From contig CANRMI010000009.1 in assembly GCA_947631685.1 (NCBI GenBank), forward strand, positions 41,462 through 105,461: 64,000 bases of DNA, written 5' to 3'. Shown here piece after piece: positions 1-9,694 of the stretch. Position 1 is the first letter of the stretch. The number at the start of each line of letters is the position of its first letter. This stretch comes from an uncultured Lachnospiraceae bacterium (GTDB lineage: Bacteria; Bacillota; Clostridia; Lachnospirales; Lachnospiraceae). The position numbers and the translations under genes are program-made. The notes beneath the pieces were generated by a model. That model saw only the letters and a list, made by a program, of their open reading frames with translations, was not told the DNA's origin and ran no database searches.

Positions 1-574
1 CCGTCAGGCTGGGCGCCTGCAGGGCCCTGTCTATCTGCTCCTTGTCAAATTCCGTTCCCAGCGCAAAGCCTTCCGGCGGCCTTCTGCCGGCGGCTTCGTC
101 GGGCCTTATCGTCTGGTCCCAGAGATAGAGGATCCTGGTGCTGCCGTCCCTTTCCCGAAAATGCCTGTTGCTGTAGTCGATTCCCGAATCCAGGATTGCC
201 ACCAGCACGCCCCGCCCACTCAAGTAAGGATCCCGGAAAGTCACCTGCGGAATGCAGGAAGCGTCCTTTCCGTCCTGAGCAAAAAAGAGTCTTTTGGGCT
301 TTTCCACGTACTCGATCTGCGGCAGGGACGCTATCCGCTCCACCAGCTCCTGGGGCGCCGTCAAGATCGCATAGCCGGCGATCAGCTCCTCCACTGTCAC
401 GCCCTGTTCCCGCAATCCCGACAAGTCGCCGTTATACTTCACGATCAGCTCCCACCTGCCTCCCTCCTCATACCCCACATTCAGGTTCAGGGATTTTTCC
501 CTCGTATCTTCCGGTACCTCCAGGGCCAGGTTGAGCAGATTTTCTATCTTTTGATTGTTTCCGCGGTATTCCAT
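1..574 (-). CDS. S8 family (subtilisin-like) serine peptidase, N-terminal part; gene runs off the left edge
   Basis: Reverse-strand frame from ATG at 574 is open to the window edge: MEYRGNNQKIENLLNLALEVPEDTREKSLNLNVGYEEGGRWELIVKYNG...GRGVLVAILDSGIDYSNRHFR; the DSGIDY motif is the catalytic Asp region of subtilases. Absent from the ORF track because it is incomplete. Confidence 0.85.
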   Translation of the reverse strand, partial: MEYRGNNQKIENLLNLALEVPEDTREKSLNLNVGYEEGGRWELIVKYNGDLSGLREQGVTVEELIAGYAILTAPQELVERIASLPQIEYVEKPKRLFFAQDGKDASCIPQVTFRDPYLSGRGVLVAILDSGIDYSNRHFRERDGSTRILYLWDQTIRPDEAAGRRPPEGFALGTEFDKEQIDRALQAPSLT

Positions 575-720
575 ATTTTCCCCCGGCTTTTTCTTTTATC
601 ATATTCCGGCGTCGGCCTTTTGGTTTGCACCCGGCCTTTTTTCCCATTTCCATAAAAACGATTTTATATTATACTTAAAAGTAACTAAGGGATTGTGTTG
701 GGGATTTTAAGGGGGATTTT

Positions 721-1707
721 ATGCATTACGATATCTATACGCCGCAGGACGGCTCACAGATACCGGAAGATATTGCGGCGGACTTAGAACGCAGCCGCCA
801 CATTCAGTATACGCCCGTTCCGGTGGAAAACTTTGATTTTCCGGTGGGCGCTCATTTTTTAGATCTGGCCAATATGTCCATGCGCTTTATCCGCTGGCAC
901 TGGCATGAAGAGGTAGAATTTATCATTATTCACAGCGGGGACGCCCTGTTAAAGCTGCCGGATAAGGACATTCCCCTTTCTCCGGGGGACGGTATCTTCA
1001 TCAACCAGAACCGCCTGCATTCCATTCATTCCGCAGGCAGTACCAGCTGTACTTTATACACTTTGAAATTTGATCCTGCTTTTCTGTTTGGCTATGGGGA
1101 AACTGTTTTTTCTTCCAAGTACCTGACACCCATTCTTTCTTCCACGGATTTTCATTACCTGGTACTGCGCAGGGACGACCGCTCCCTGTTTGAGATGCTC
1201 TCCTTAGCCAGGAGAGTTTATGACAGCTGCCAGAAAAAAGCCAGAGGGTACGAGATCAAGGCCAAAGGGTATCTCTGCCTGTTGTGGGAGCGGCTGCTGC
1301 CTTTCTGCAATCCCGATTCCGCGCGGATCTCACCCCTCTCCTCTCATTCCATCATGGATTCCAACCGCATCAAAGAGGCGATCCGTTTTATCGAAAAGTC
1401 CTATATGGAGCCGCTGACTTTAGACGACATTGCCAATTCCATCCACGTCAGCAAGAGCGAATGCTGCCGCTGTTTTAAACGCGCCCTCGGCCTGACGCCT
1501 TTTGAATATCTGATGAAATACCGGATCTTTGAATCCACTAAGAAAATCATAAGTGGAGACGCGGACGCTTCCTCCATCTCCACTCTGGCTGCCTCCGTAG
1601 GCTTCAACAGCTCCAGCTATTACAATAAGCTGTTCCGAAAATATTTAAAATGCACGCCGACGGAATATATTCACTCTCTTTCCGCTCAAAACCTTCAGCC
1701 CTCATAG
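721..1707 (+). CDS. AraC family transcriptional regulator with N-terminal cupin-like sensor domain
   Basis: 328 aa; C-terminal double HTH (IKEAIRFIEKSYMEPLTLDDIANSIHVSKSECCRCFKRALGLTPFEYLMKYRI...VGFNSSSYYNKLFRKYLKCTPTEY). Confidence 0.92.
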   Translation: MHYDIYTPQDGSQIPEDIAADLERSRHIQYTPVPVENFDFPVGAHFLDLANMSMRFIRWHWHEEVEFIIIHSGDALLKLPDKDIPLSPGDGIFINQNRLHSIHSAGSTSCTLYTLKFDPAFLFGYGETVFSSKYLTPILSSTDFHYLVLRRDDRSLFEMLSLARRVYDSCQKKARGYEIKAKGYLCLLWERLLPFCNPDSARISPLSSHSIMDSNRIKEAIRFIEKSYMEPLTLDDIANSIHVSKSECCRCFKRALGLTPFEYLMKYRIFESTKKIISGDADASSISTLAASVGFNSSSYYNKLFRKYLKCTPTEYIHSLSAQNLQPS

Positions 1708-2969
1708 AATACCCGAAACAGCCGGACCGCATAGTCCGTATCCTTTGCCCCGGCCGTTTCCACTGCGGAATGCATGGCAAGCTGCGGCAGGCCGATGTCC
1801 ACGGAAGGCACGGAAACGTGCCTGACGGAAATATTTCCCAGAGTAGAACCTCCGGCCATATCCGAACGATTGGTGTAAGTCTGCAGCGGCACCTGTGCCC
1901 TGCCGCAAAGGAGCTTTAACTGAGCCGCGGTTACAGCATCCGTAGTATATTTCTGGCCTCCATGGTATTTTAACACAATGCCTCCGTTCAGGCAGGGACG
2001 GTTAGCAGGATCCGATTTTTCCGGATGCGCGGGGTGCACTCCATGGGCGTTGTCAGCAGAGATCAGCAGACTGCCGGCAATCCTTTGACGCAGCCATGCA
2101 TCTGTCTGTCCCAGTCCTTCCCGGATCCGGACCAGTACATCTTCCAGAAAAGTAGAATCCGCTCCCTGTCTCGTGCCGCTTCCTACTTCTTCATTGTCAA
2201 ATACCGCGCACAGATTGATATAGGACGCCGGATCACTTTCCGCCATAGCGGTCATAGCCGCAAAAGCACACTGCAGATCGTCCAGTCTGGGCGAGAGGAT
2301 ATATTCTCCGTTTCCGCCGATCCGTTTTCCCTTTTCCCGCACATACAGAAAAAGATCCCAGGCCAGGAGCGCCTCCTTTTCTATCCCTGCCGCCTCCGCC
2401 ACGCAGTCCTGGAAAGCATTTTTCCCTCCTTCTTCCCCATAGAGCGGAAGCAGGTCCGTCTGAATGTTATATTCCTGCTCTTTTCCTGCCATATGAATAG
2501 CCAGGTTGGGGATCACTAAAAGATCCCTGTCTATATTGACCAATTTGGTCATCACATTTCCTTCCCGCAGATAAGCCGCCCTTCCGGCTGCGGAGAGAGC
2601 CCTGTCCAGCCATGTCTGAACCAGCGGGCCGCCGTATTTTTCCACATTGAGGCGCACATATTTCTCCGATACCACTTCCGGTTTTTCTTTTATTTTAAAA
2701 GAGGGAGAATCACTGTGGGCCGCCGCGATATGAAATCCTCTGATCAAAGCATTTTCCAGTTCCGGCAGAGCAAAAGCGATAATGGAAGAGTCATTGCGTG
2801 TCACATAATAACGGCCTCCCGGGCATATCTCCCAGTCTTCCTCCTCCCGTAACCTCCGATACTCTCTTTTTTCAAGCATTTCCTCCAGATTTGCCGCCGC
2901 GTGAAAAGCACTGGGGCTTTTGTCAATAAACTCCAGCAGTTCTTCGCCGCGCCTTTCCCAGTTTTCCAT
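1695..2969 (-). CDS. M18 family aminopeptidase
   Basis: 424 aa; AAHSDSPSFKIKEKP, FDNEEVGSGTRQGADS, ISADNAHGVHPAHPEKSD motifs of M18 aspartyl/aminopeptidase I family. Confidence 0.93.
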   Translation of the reverse strand: MENWERRGEELLEFIDKSPSAFHAAANLEEMLEKREYRRLREEEDWEICPGGRYYVTRNDSSIIAFALPELENALIRGFHIAAAHSDSPSFKIKEKPEVVSEKYVRLNVEKYGGPLVQTWLDRALSAAGRAAYLREGNVMTKLVNIDRDLLVIPNLAIHMAGKEQEYNIQTDLLPLYGEEGGKNAFQDCVAEAAGIEKEALLAWDLFLYVREKGKRIGGNGEYILSPRLDDLQCAFAAMTAMAESDPASYINLCAVFDNEEVGSGTRQGADSTFLEDVLVRIREGLGQTDAWLRQRIAGSLLISADNAHGVHPAHPEKSDPANRPCLNGGIVLKYHGGQKYTTDAVTAAQLKLLCGRAQVPLQTYTNRSDMAGGSTLGNISVRHVSVPSVDIGLPQLAMHSAVETAGAKDTDYAVRLFRVFYEG

Positions 2970-2971
2970 AT

Positions 2972-3877
2972 TCAGACCTTCCTTTCCCTGAACACACTTT
3001 TTTTCTGAAGAGGTATGTTTAGAAGCACAATGGCTAAGAAAATAAGCAGGATCCCGGCAGCGTTCCGCAGCCGCAGCTTCTCATGAAAAACCCCTATCCC
3101 CGTAACCGCAGCCACCATGGGCTCCGCGAACGCCAACACGGAAGCTTTTCCTGCCTCCACCTCCTTTAGTCCGGCGGTGTAGCAGATATAAGGCATAAAG
3201 GTGGATACCAGGCCCAGTCCCAGGGCTGTCGCCACGGTTCTGGCATCCGCCGTTACAACTGCCGTCATTTCTCTTATACCCACAAAAGGGAGCAGACATA
3301 CGGAAGCCACAGCAAAGGTATAGAAGATCAGGGTAAAAGTATGGTATTTTTTCAGGGCCGCCTTGCTGAAAATACTGTAAGTGGCGTAGCCTATACCGGA
3401 GCCTATCCCCGCCAGGAATCCAAAGGGGCTGATGCCTCCCTCTGCCAGACCGCTGACCAGTACAGAACCGGCAAAGGCCAATACCAGCGCCGCCAGCTTC
3501 TGCGCCGTGATCTTCTCCTTAAAAAATATCGCCGACATAAACATGACAAAACAGGGCGCCGTATACAGCAGGATGGAAGCGGCCGCCAGTGTTGTAATGC
3601 GGATAGTGGTAAAGTAGCATACGTTGAAAAAAACAATGCTGATCAATCCCGTCCCCAAAAACATCCAAAGATCCCGCAGATGGATCAAAAAGAGCCGGCG
3701 GTCCCTGCAAAGCAGGAAAATCCCCATACCAGCCAAAACTATGACACTTCGCACAAAGGTGATCTGCAGCGCCGTCAGTCCTGACGCCGCAAGAGGTCTG
3801 GAAAATAACCCGATCAGTCCCCAGCCCGCCGCGGCAGTCAGTATCATCATCACCGAAAAGACTTTTTTCTCTTTCAT
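2972..3877 (-). CDS. EamA/DMT family transporter
   Basis: About 300 aa from MKEKKVFSVMM; multiple TM helices and two EamA-type repeats. The upstream ORF extension to 3982 is unlikely to be translated. Confidence 0.88.
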   Translation of the reverse strand: MKEKKVFSVMMILTAAAGWGLIGLFSRPLAASGLTALQITFVRSVIVLAGMGIFLLCRDRRLFLIHLRDLWMFLGTGLISIVFFNVCYFTTIRITTLAAASILLYTAPCFVMFMSAIFFKEKITAQKLAALVLAFAGSVLVSGLAEGGISPFGFLAGIGSGIGYATYSIFSKAALKKYHTFTLIFYTFAVASVCLLPFVGIREMTAVVTADARTVATALGLGLVSTFMPYICYTAGLKEVEAGKASVLAFAEPMVAAVTGIGVFHEKLRLRNAAGILLIFLAIVLLNIPLQKKSVFRERKV

Positions 3878-3972
3878 CTCCGCCTCGCTTTCTTCGCTCA
3901 ATATTGTAATGTCTCCTGCTCTTCCTGTCAATCCTCCCCGCCCGCGCGTCTCCCGCCGGCTGATACCCTGCC

Positions 3973-4001
3973 TTGAAATCACACAGAAAATATGTTATAG
4001 T
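3973..4001 (+). promoter_or_regulatory. sigma-A type promoter for ABC transporter operon
   Basis: TTGAAA-N17-TATAGT, about 32 bp upstream of the ATG at 4033. Confidence 0.65.
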
Positions 4002-4032
4002 ACCAGCAAACAACTGTGGATGGGAGACCGAT

Positions 4033-4923
4033 ATGGATTATATTGTAGAAACAAACGCTCTTACAAAAAAATACGGATCCAGAGCCGTGGTAAACGGTAT
4101 CTCCATTCATGTGAAAAAGGGCGATATTTACGGCCTGATCGGAAAAAACGGCGCTGGGAAGACCAGCCTGATGAAGCTGCTTTTGGGACTGACTCTGCCG
4201 GATTCCGGCAGCATCTCTTTCTTTGGCGGTTTAAATTTAAACGATGCCAGAGCGAAGACCGGCTCCCTGATCGAAGCGCCTGCCCTATATAAAAACGAAA
4301 CTGCCTATGAAAACTTAAAGCGCCTGTCTCTGCTTTCCGGCTCTTGCGAAGAGGAGATCAGCCGGCTTTTGGAGCTGACAGGCCTAAGCGATACCGGCCA
4401 AAAAAAGGTCAAAGCCTTTTCCCTGGGAATGCGTCAGCGGCTGGGGATCGCTCTTGCCCTGTCCGGCCATCCCCAGCTCCTGATACTGGATGAACCTGTC
4501 AACGGATTGGATCCTGCCGGTATCAAGGAAATCCGGGATCTGATCCTGGAATTGAACCGCCAGGGCGTTACTTTTATCATAGCCAGCCACTTACTGGACG
4601 AATTAGGCAAAGTGGCTACCCATTACGGGATCATCGCAAACGGGATCCTGGTTGAGGAGCTGACCGCGGCTTCCCTTGCGGAAAGGTGCCGTACCACAGT
4701 GAACATAACCGTTCAGGACGCCCCCAAAGCCGCCTCCCTTCTCACTTCCCTGCACAAGGACATGAAACTGGAATATGCGGACAATGTCCTCCGCATCCTT
4801 TCTTCCGTTCAGGACACTTCCGTCATAGTCGAAGAACTGGTCCAAAACGGAGTCAGGGTATACGAGCTGAAAAGGGAAGGAAAGGGATTGGAAGACTTCT
4901 TTATTGAAAGGCTGGAGGGATAA
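4033..4923 (+). CDS. ABC transporter ATP-binding protein (bacitracin/lantibiotic-export type)
   Basis: MDYIVETNALTKKYGSRAVVNG..GLIGKNGAGKTSLMKLLLG (Walker A), FSLGMRQRLGIALAL, LLILDEPVNGLDP. Confidence 0.95.
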   Translation: MDYIVETNALTKKYGSRAVVNGISIHVKKGDIYGLIGKNGAGKTSLMKLLLGLTLPDSGSISFFGGLNLNDARAKTGSLIEAPALYKNETAYENLKRLSLLSGSCEEEISRLLELTGLSDTGQKKVKAFSLGMRQRLGIALALSGHPQLLILDEPVNGLDPAGIKEIRDLILELNRQGVTFIIASHLLDELGKVATHYGIIANGILVEELTAASLAERCRTTVNITVQDAPKAASLLTSLHKDMKLEYADNVLRILSSVQDTSVIVEELVQNGVRVYELKREGKGLEDFFIERLEG

Positions 4924-4924
4924 C

Positions 4925-5689
4925 ATGAAAAATCTGCTGAAATTGGAATATAGAAAACTGCGAAAGCAGAAGAGCTTTTATATCTGCATGAGCATCATGG
5001 CACTCCTGCTGTTTTTGTCCGCTCTGGCAACCAGACTGCTGCTGGATCTTGCCGCTTCCCTTTCGGAAGAGTTTGCCCAGATCACCGTTCTGCCCACGGA
5101 TTTTCTGCTCGACACTCCCGCGGACAGCTCCTTTATCCTGATCATCAGCATTTTTACGGTCCTCACCGTATGCGATGATTTCGAACAGCAGACCGTTAAG
5201 AATATTTACGCCAGGGGCTATTCCCGGCCCAGTGTATATATGGCTAAGCTGATCTCCCTTTTTACCAGCGCCAGCTTCATGTTTTTCGTCATGGAAATAC
5301 TGTCTCTTTGTTTCAGCATCCTGTTTTTCGGTACCCAGGAGTTGAATACCCCCAGACTGCTCCCTATTCTGGCAGTGCAGTATTTTACCATCATAGCGGA
5401 GGTATCCCTGTTCTCTGCGGTCAGCTTCCTGTTTCGCAGGATCGGTGTTTCCATAGCCATAGTCATTATCGGCCCCATGCTCATCGACGCAGGACTTGCC
5501 GCCATGGACTTTCTGATACGGTCGGATTCCTTTTCCCTGGAAAATATCTGGCTCTCCTCTTTTCTTTCCGATCTTTCCATTTTAACGGTGGATACGGAAA
5601 GGCTTCTTCTCTGCCTTGCGGCTTCGCTCCTCTATACTGCCGTATTTATCGGAGCCGGCTTCCTCTTCAGCAGGAAGGTGGAAGTGTAG
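4925..5689 (+). CDS. ABC-2 type transporter permease
   Basis: MKNLLKLEYRKLRKQKSFYICM...; about 6 TM helices; directly downstream of the ATPase gene. Confidence 0.88.
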   Translation: MKNLLKLEYRKLRKQKSFYICMSIMALLLFLSALATRLLLDLAASLSEEFAQITVLPTDFLLDTPADSSFILIISIFTVLTVCDDFEQQTVKNIYARGYSRPSVYMAKLISLFTSASFMFFVMEILSLCFSILFFGTQELNTPRLLPILAVQYFTIIAEVSLFSAVSFLFRRIGVSIAIVIIGPMLIDAGLAAMDFLIRSDSFSLENIWLSSFLSDLSILTVDTERLLLCLAASLLYTAVFIGAGFLFSRKVEV

Positions 5690-5740
5690 AACTGTTGGCG
5701 AAAGTAAGCCCGCTTCCCGTAAGACACGGGCACCTTTCCG

Positions 5741-7294
5741 CTAACGCAGATTCTCCTTTACTTCCCTGAGGGACATTCCGGTCTCTTCCGCGATCTTTTT
5801 TATATCTTCATACTCCGGTTTCTCTCTGGTGATTCCGAACCCTTCCGATACCTTTACGCGGACTGACATCCCGGATGCTGAAGTTCCGAACTCTGATGTC
5901 CTAGGCACTGACGCTCCGGATATCGGAGTTCCGGGCCCTGATGTCCACGCTTCTGCCCTTACCGCCAGCACCTCCGTCCGTTCGGTACGGTTCAGTACAC
6001 TCCGTTCACAGAGATGTTCTCTGATCCCTATGGTAGAGGTATGTTTAAAAAGCAGCCTTATAAATTTCTCTTTTTCTTCTGGTTTACATAACACTGTCAG
6101 TAGGATGCCCATTCGGGACTTTTTCATCCCCACCGCTGTGGTGAATACTTCCAGCGCTCCTTCCCGCCAAAGCACTTCCTGGGCATATCCCAGCTCTTCC
6201 GGCGTCATATCGTCCAGATTGCAGTTTAACTCTACTACCTGCTGCCTGCTGCCAGGCTCCTCTCTCTCACTAATGCCCCATACCGCCCGCAGGCAGTTGG
6301 CTGCGGCAAAGTCCTTCTTTCCCATGCCGTAACCGGTTTTTTCAATCCGCATCAGAGGCATCTGTCCGCCTGCGCTTTCTCCGGAGGGATCTCCGTATCT
6401 GGAAACAAAATAGCGCAGCAGCGCCGCACCCGTAGGGGTACAGAGTTCTCCTTCCGTATTTCCGCCGTAGCAGGGCATCCCCTCCAGCAAAACGGCCGTA
6501 GCAGGCGCCGGTACCGGCAATATTCCGTGCGCGCAGCGAACCTGTCCGAAGCCAGTATTGACGGGAGATACTGCCACCCGTTCTACGCCCAGCTCATGCA
6601 TTAGCATCACGCAGCCCGTAATATCCGCCACCGCGTCAGCCGTGCCTACTTCATGGAAATGGATCTCCTCCACTGTTCTGCCGTGTACCTTTGCTTCCGC
6701 TTCCGCAATGCTGCGGTAAATATTTCTGATGTCCTCTTTTTCCTCTTCCGACAGCTTCAGTTTCTCTATGATGCCGTAAATATCTCCCAGTCCCGCATGC
6801 GTATGTGTATGCTCATGGTTATGGTCGTGGTCGTGCTCATAGTTATGCTCATAGTCATGGCTGTGCTCGTAGTCATGGTTATGTTCGTGCTCATGGTCGT
6901 GTTCATGGTCGTGCTCGTAGTTGTGTTCGTGCTCATGGTCATGCTCGTAGTTGTGGTCGTGCTCATGGTCATGCTCGTAGTTGTGGTCATGCTCATGAGC
7001 ATGAGCATATTCCCAGGTCTGCCCGCAATCTAAGTTATGCGCCTGTCTGGAACCGTTCAGGGCAGCATCGCTGCTCTCTTCCTCCTGCCCATGGACAAGT
7101 ACCCTGGCATGGGTACCAGTAATGCCGCATTTCACCGACGGCTCCCACAAAACCGTTACCCCCGGTATTCCCACGGCGTTTAACCGGGCAAAGAACGCCT
7201 CTTTGTCATCGATTAGCTCCGACAACGCCCCCAGCAGCATATCTCCTGCCGCTCCCATATTGCATTCCAAATACAGTGTGCGCAGAGCACCCAT
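5741..7294 (-). CDS. larC: Nickel pincer cofactor biosynthesis protein LarC, with expanded His-rich region
   Basis: 517 aa; LYLECNMGAAGDMLLGALSEL, HFHEVGTADAVADITG, TGYGMGKKDF, NLDDMTPEELGYAQEVL are LarC motifs; His-rich stretch about aa 95-170. Confidence 0.95.
   Translation of the reverse strand: MGALRTLYLECNMGAAGDMLLGALSELIDDKEAFFARLNAVGIPGVTVLWEPSVKCGITGTHARVLVHGQEEESSDAALNGSRQAHNLDCGQTWEYAHAHEHDHNYEHDHEHDHNYEHDHEHEHNYEHDHEHDHEHEHNHDYEHSHDYEHNYEHDHDHNHEHTHTHAGLGDIYGIIEKLKLSEEEKEDIRNIYRSIAEAEAKVHGRTVEEIHFHEVGTADAVADITGCVMLMHELGVERVAVSPVNTGFGQVRCAHGILPVPAPATAVLLEGMPCYGGNTEGELCTPTGAALLRYFVSRYGDPSGESAGGQMPLMRIEKTGYGMGKKDFAAANCLRAVWGISEREEPGSRQQVVELNCNLDDMTPEELGYAQEVLWREGALEVFTTAVGMKKSRMGILLTVLCKPEEKEKFIRLLFKHTSTIGIREHLCERSVLNRTERTEVLAVRAEAWTSGPGTPISGASVPRTSEFGTSASGMSVRVKVSEGFGITREKPEYEDIKKIAEETGMSLREVKENLR
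5856..5945 (-). repeat. 45-bp imperfect tandem duplication inside larC
   Basis: Minus strand: GGACATCAGGGCCCGGAACTCCGATATCCGGAGCGTCAGTGCCTA followed by GGACATCAGAGTTCGGAACTTCAGCATCCGGGATGTCAGTCCGCG; same frame and gap-free. Confidence 0.75.
6798..7010 (-). repeat. His-codon-rich tandem repeat region in larC, including 30-bp units
   Basis: Encodes HAHEHDHNYEHDHEHDHNYEHDHEHEHNYEHDHEHDHEHEHNHDYEHSHDYEHNYEHDHDHNHEHTHTH (29 His by hand count); near-identical 30-bp units start at 6914, 6944 and 6974. Confidence 0.9.
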
Positions 7295-8050
7295 TTATTT
7301 TCCCTCCATATGGTTGATCATGCTGGCCAGATAACCGGCTCCGAATCCGTTGTCTATATTTACGACACTGACGCCGCTGGCGCAGGAATTCAGCATGGAC
7401 AGAAGAGCCGAAAGCCCGCCGAAATTGGCGCCGTATCCCACGCTGGTAGGCACCGCTATCACGGGGCAGTCCACCAGCCCGCCCAGTACGCTGGCCAGCG
7501 CTCCCTCCATACCGGCCACCGCCACGATCACTCTTGCGCTCATGATCTCATCCAGATGATCCATAAGCCTGTGCAGTCCGGCCACTCCCACGTCGTAGAG
7601 TCTCACTACCTCGTTTCCGTACACTTCCGCGGTCCTGGCCGCTTCCTCCGCTACGGGCAGATCGCTGGTGCCGCCGGTTGCCACTACGATCTTTCCGATA
7701 CCGTCCTTAGGGGGCAATTCTCCCACCATACCGATCTTGGAAAGTTTGTCATAGGAAAGGGACAGCTTCTCTCCGATAAAAGCGGCGGCCTCCGGGGACA
7801 GGCGGGTAATGAGAACCGTCTTTTCCTCCTCTTCCCGCATGGCTTTCGCAATTTCCAGGATCTGTTCCGCAGTCTTTCCCGCTCCGTAAATGACCTCCGC
7901 CATACCCTGACGGATTCCCCGGTGCGTATCTACCTTCGCAAACCCCAGATCCCGGTAGGGCTGAACGCGGAGCCGCAGAAGAGCCTCCTTCGGCTCCACT
8001 TCGCCTGCCGCTACCTGTTCCAGTAATCTCTCCAGTTCCCTTTTATCCAT
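7295..8050 (-). CDS. larB: Nickel pincer cofactor biosynthesis protein LarB (AIR carboxylase-like)
   Basis: MDKRELERLLEQVAAGEVEPKEALLRLRVQPYRDLGFAKVDTHRGIRQGMAEVIYGAGKT...; immediately upstream of larC. Confidence 0.95.
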   Translation of the reverse strand: MDKRELERLLEQVAAGEVEPKEALLRLRVQPYRDLGFAKVDTHRGIRQGMAEVIYGAGKTAEQILEIAKAMREEEEKTVLITRLSPEAAAFIGEKLSLSYDKLSKIGMVGELPPKDGIGKIVVATGGTSDLPVAEEAARTAEVYGNEVVRLYDVGVAGLHRLMDHLDEIMSARVIVAVAGMEGALASVLGGLVDCPVIAVPTSVGYGANFGGLSALLSMLNSCASGVSVVNIDNGFGAGYLASMINHMEGK

Positions 8051-8121
8051 TTCAAGCCTCCGTTTCACGCATCGGGCCAGAGCCCGGCTGCCGGCTTTGG
8101 AACCGCGCTCCCCACTATAAG

Positions 8122-8589
8122 CTACAAGATAACTTCCATGCCTATTTTCTGGGGTTTCAGCCCGCACGCCTCATAAAATTTCATAGCGCTCTCATTGCAG
8201 GTCCATACATTTAACGTCACATTGTAGCATCCCCGGGATTTCGCGAATCCCAGCACATATTCATAAAGGCTTTTTCCTACATGTCTGCCCCGCAGACTTT
8301 CATCCACGCACAGATCATCTATGTAGAGCGTGGTAATATCCGTAAAGGCATGGCTGTCCGTATGCCTTTCAAACACGCAAAAGGCATAACCTTCTACCTG
8401 CCCCTGCTCCTCAGCCACAAAAACCGGCCTTTCGTCGTCCCTGAGGATCTCCTTCAATTCTTCATCCGTATATTTCTTAGCTCCGGCCACGAACAGATCC
8501 GGTCTGCCCTCGTGATGTACCATGCAGACTTGCAGGAGCAGTCTGTCTATGGCTTCCAAGTCCTTCTCCTGTGCTCTTCTGATCTCCAT
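8122..8589 (-). CDS. GNAT family N-acetyltransferase
   Basis: 155 aa; LYIDDLCVDESLRGRHVGKSLYEYVLGFAKSRGCYNVTLNVWTCNESAMKFYEACGLKPQKIGMEVIL. Confidence 0.93.
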   Translation of the reverse strand: MEIRRAQEKDLEAIDRLLLQVCMVHHEGRPDLFVAGAKKYTDEELKEILRDDERPVFVAEEQGQVEGYAFCVFERHTDSHAFTDITTLYIDDLCVDESLRGRHVGKSLYEYVLGFAKSRGCYNVTLNVWTCNESAMKFYEACGLKPQKIGMEVIL

Positions 8590-8613
8590 ATATCCTCCTT
8601 AAACGCACATCCT

Positions 8614-9690
8614 TTACGCGCTCTCGTTCATTTTACTCAGTTTCGCGGCCTGATCCGCCGCTATGCAGGCGTCTATGATCTCCTGAATATCGCCGTTCAT
8701 CACTTTATCCAGCTTATAGAGGGTAAGTCCTATGCGGTGATCCGTCACCCTTCCCTGGGGGAAATTATAAGTACGGATCTTTTCGGAACGGTCCCCCGTT
8801 CCCACCTGGCTGCGGCGCAGTTCCGCTTCCGCGTCATGTGCCTTCTGCTGTTCCAGATCATAGAGTTTGGCCCGAAGCAGCGCAAATGCCTTGGCCTTAT
8901 TCTGCAGCTGGGATTTCTCCGTCTGGCTGTAAATGACAATTCCCGTGGGATAGTGCGTCAGCCGCACCGCGGAGTCCGTCGTATTGACACACTGTCCGCC
9001 GTTACCGGAAGCGCGCATTACATCGATACGAATATCTTTCTCGTCTATCACCACGTCCACATCCTCCGCCTCAGGCATCACTGCCACCGTAATGGTAGAG
9101 GTATGGATCCGTCCGCCGGATTCCGTTTCCGGCACTCTCTGTACCCGGTGTACGCCGCTCTCGTATTTTAACTTGGAATAGGCCCCCTGTCCGCTCACCA
9201 TAAAAGTGACTTCTTTCATACCGCCTATCCCGATTTCGTCCACACTGACCGTTTCCACTTTCCAGTTCTGGCTTTCCGCGTAGTGGACATACATACGGTA
9301 TATTTCCGCCGCAAAGAGAGCGGACTCGTCCCCGCCTGCGCCTGCCCGGATCTCCACCACCACATTCTTGTCGTCGTTGGGATCCTTCGGAAGCAGCAGG
9401 ATCTTTAACTGCTGCTCCAGTTCCTCGATCCGCTTCTTGGCCGCCGCCAGTTCATCCTTGAGCATTTCCCGCATTTCCCCGTCATTTTCCTCATCCAGCA
9501 TGACCAGGGAATCTTCCTCGTCCTGTTTACATTTTTTGTATTCGGTATAGGCGTCTACCAAAGGCATCAGATCGCTCTGTTCCTTCATCAGGCTGCGGAA
9601 CCGGTTCTGGTCGTTTACCACGTCCGGCTCGTGCAGTTCGTTTACGATTTCCTCATAGCGTCTCAACAGATCATCCAACTTATCAAACAT
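8614..9690 (-). CDS. prfA: Peptide chain release factor 1
   Basis: [19 protein letters not shown]...; GGQ motif in [28 protein letters not shown]. Confidence 0.97.
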   Translation of the reverse strand: MFDKLDDLLRRYEEIVNELHEPDVVNDQNRFRSLMKEQSDLMPLVDAYTEYKKCKQDEEDSLVMLDEENDGEMREMLKDELAAAKKRIEELEQQLKILLLPKDPNDDKNVVVEIRAGAGGDESALFAAEIYRMYVHYAESQNWKVETVSVDEIGIGGMKEVTFMVSGQGAYSKLKYESGVHRVQRVPETESGGRIHTSTITVAVMPEAEDVDVVIDEKDIRIDVMRASGNGGQCVNTTDSAVRLTHYPTGIVIYSQTEKSQLQNKAKAFALLRAKLYDLEQQKAHDAEAELRRSQVGTGDRSEKIRTYNFPQGRVTDHRIGLTLYKLDKVMNGDIQEIIDACIAADQAAKLSKMNESA

Positions 9691-9694
9691 TTTC

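Noticed and set aside
6798-7010. CRISPR-like array of about 30-bp repeats
   Set aside because: Repeats are contiguous with no unique spacers and are in frame inside larC.
6653-7122. Val/Met-rich, Thr/Met-rich and His/Gly-rich ORFs (126, 80 and 105 aa) overlapping larC
   Set aside because: Frame-shifted or antisense readings of the larC His-codon repeat; no independent start context.
8281-9171. 296-aa plus-strand ORF
   Set aside because: Antisense to the GNAT and prfA genes; no domain signal.
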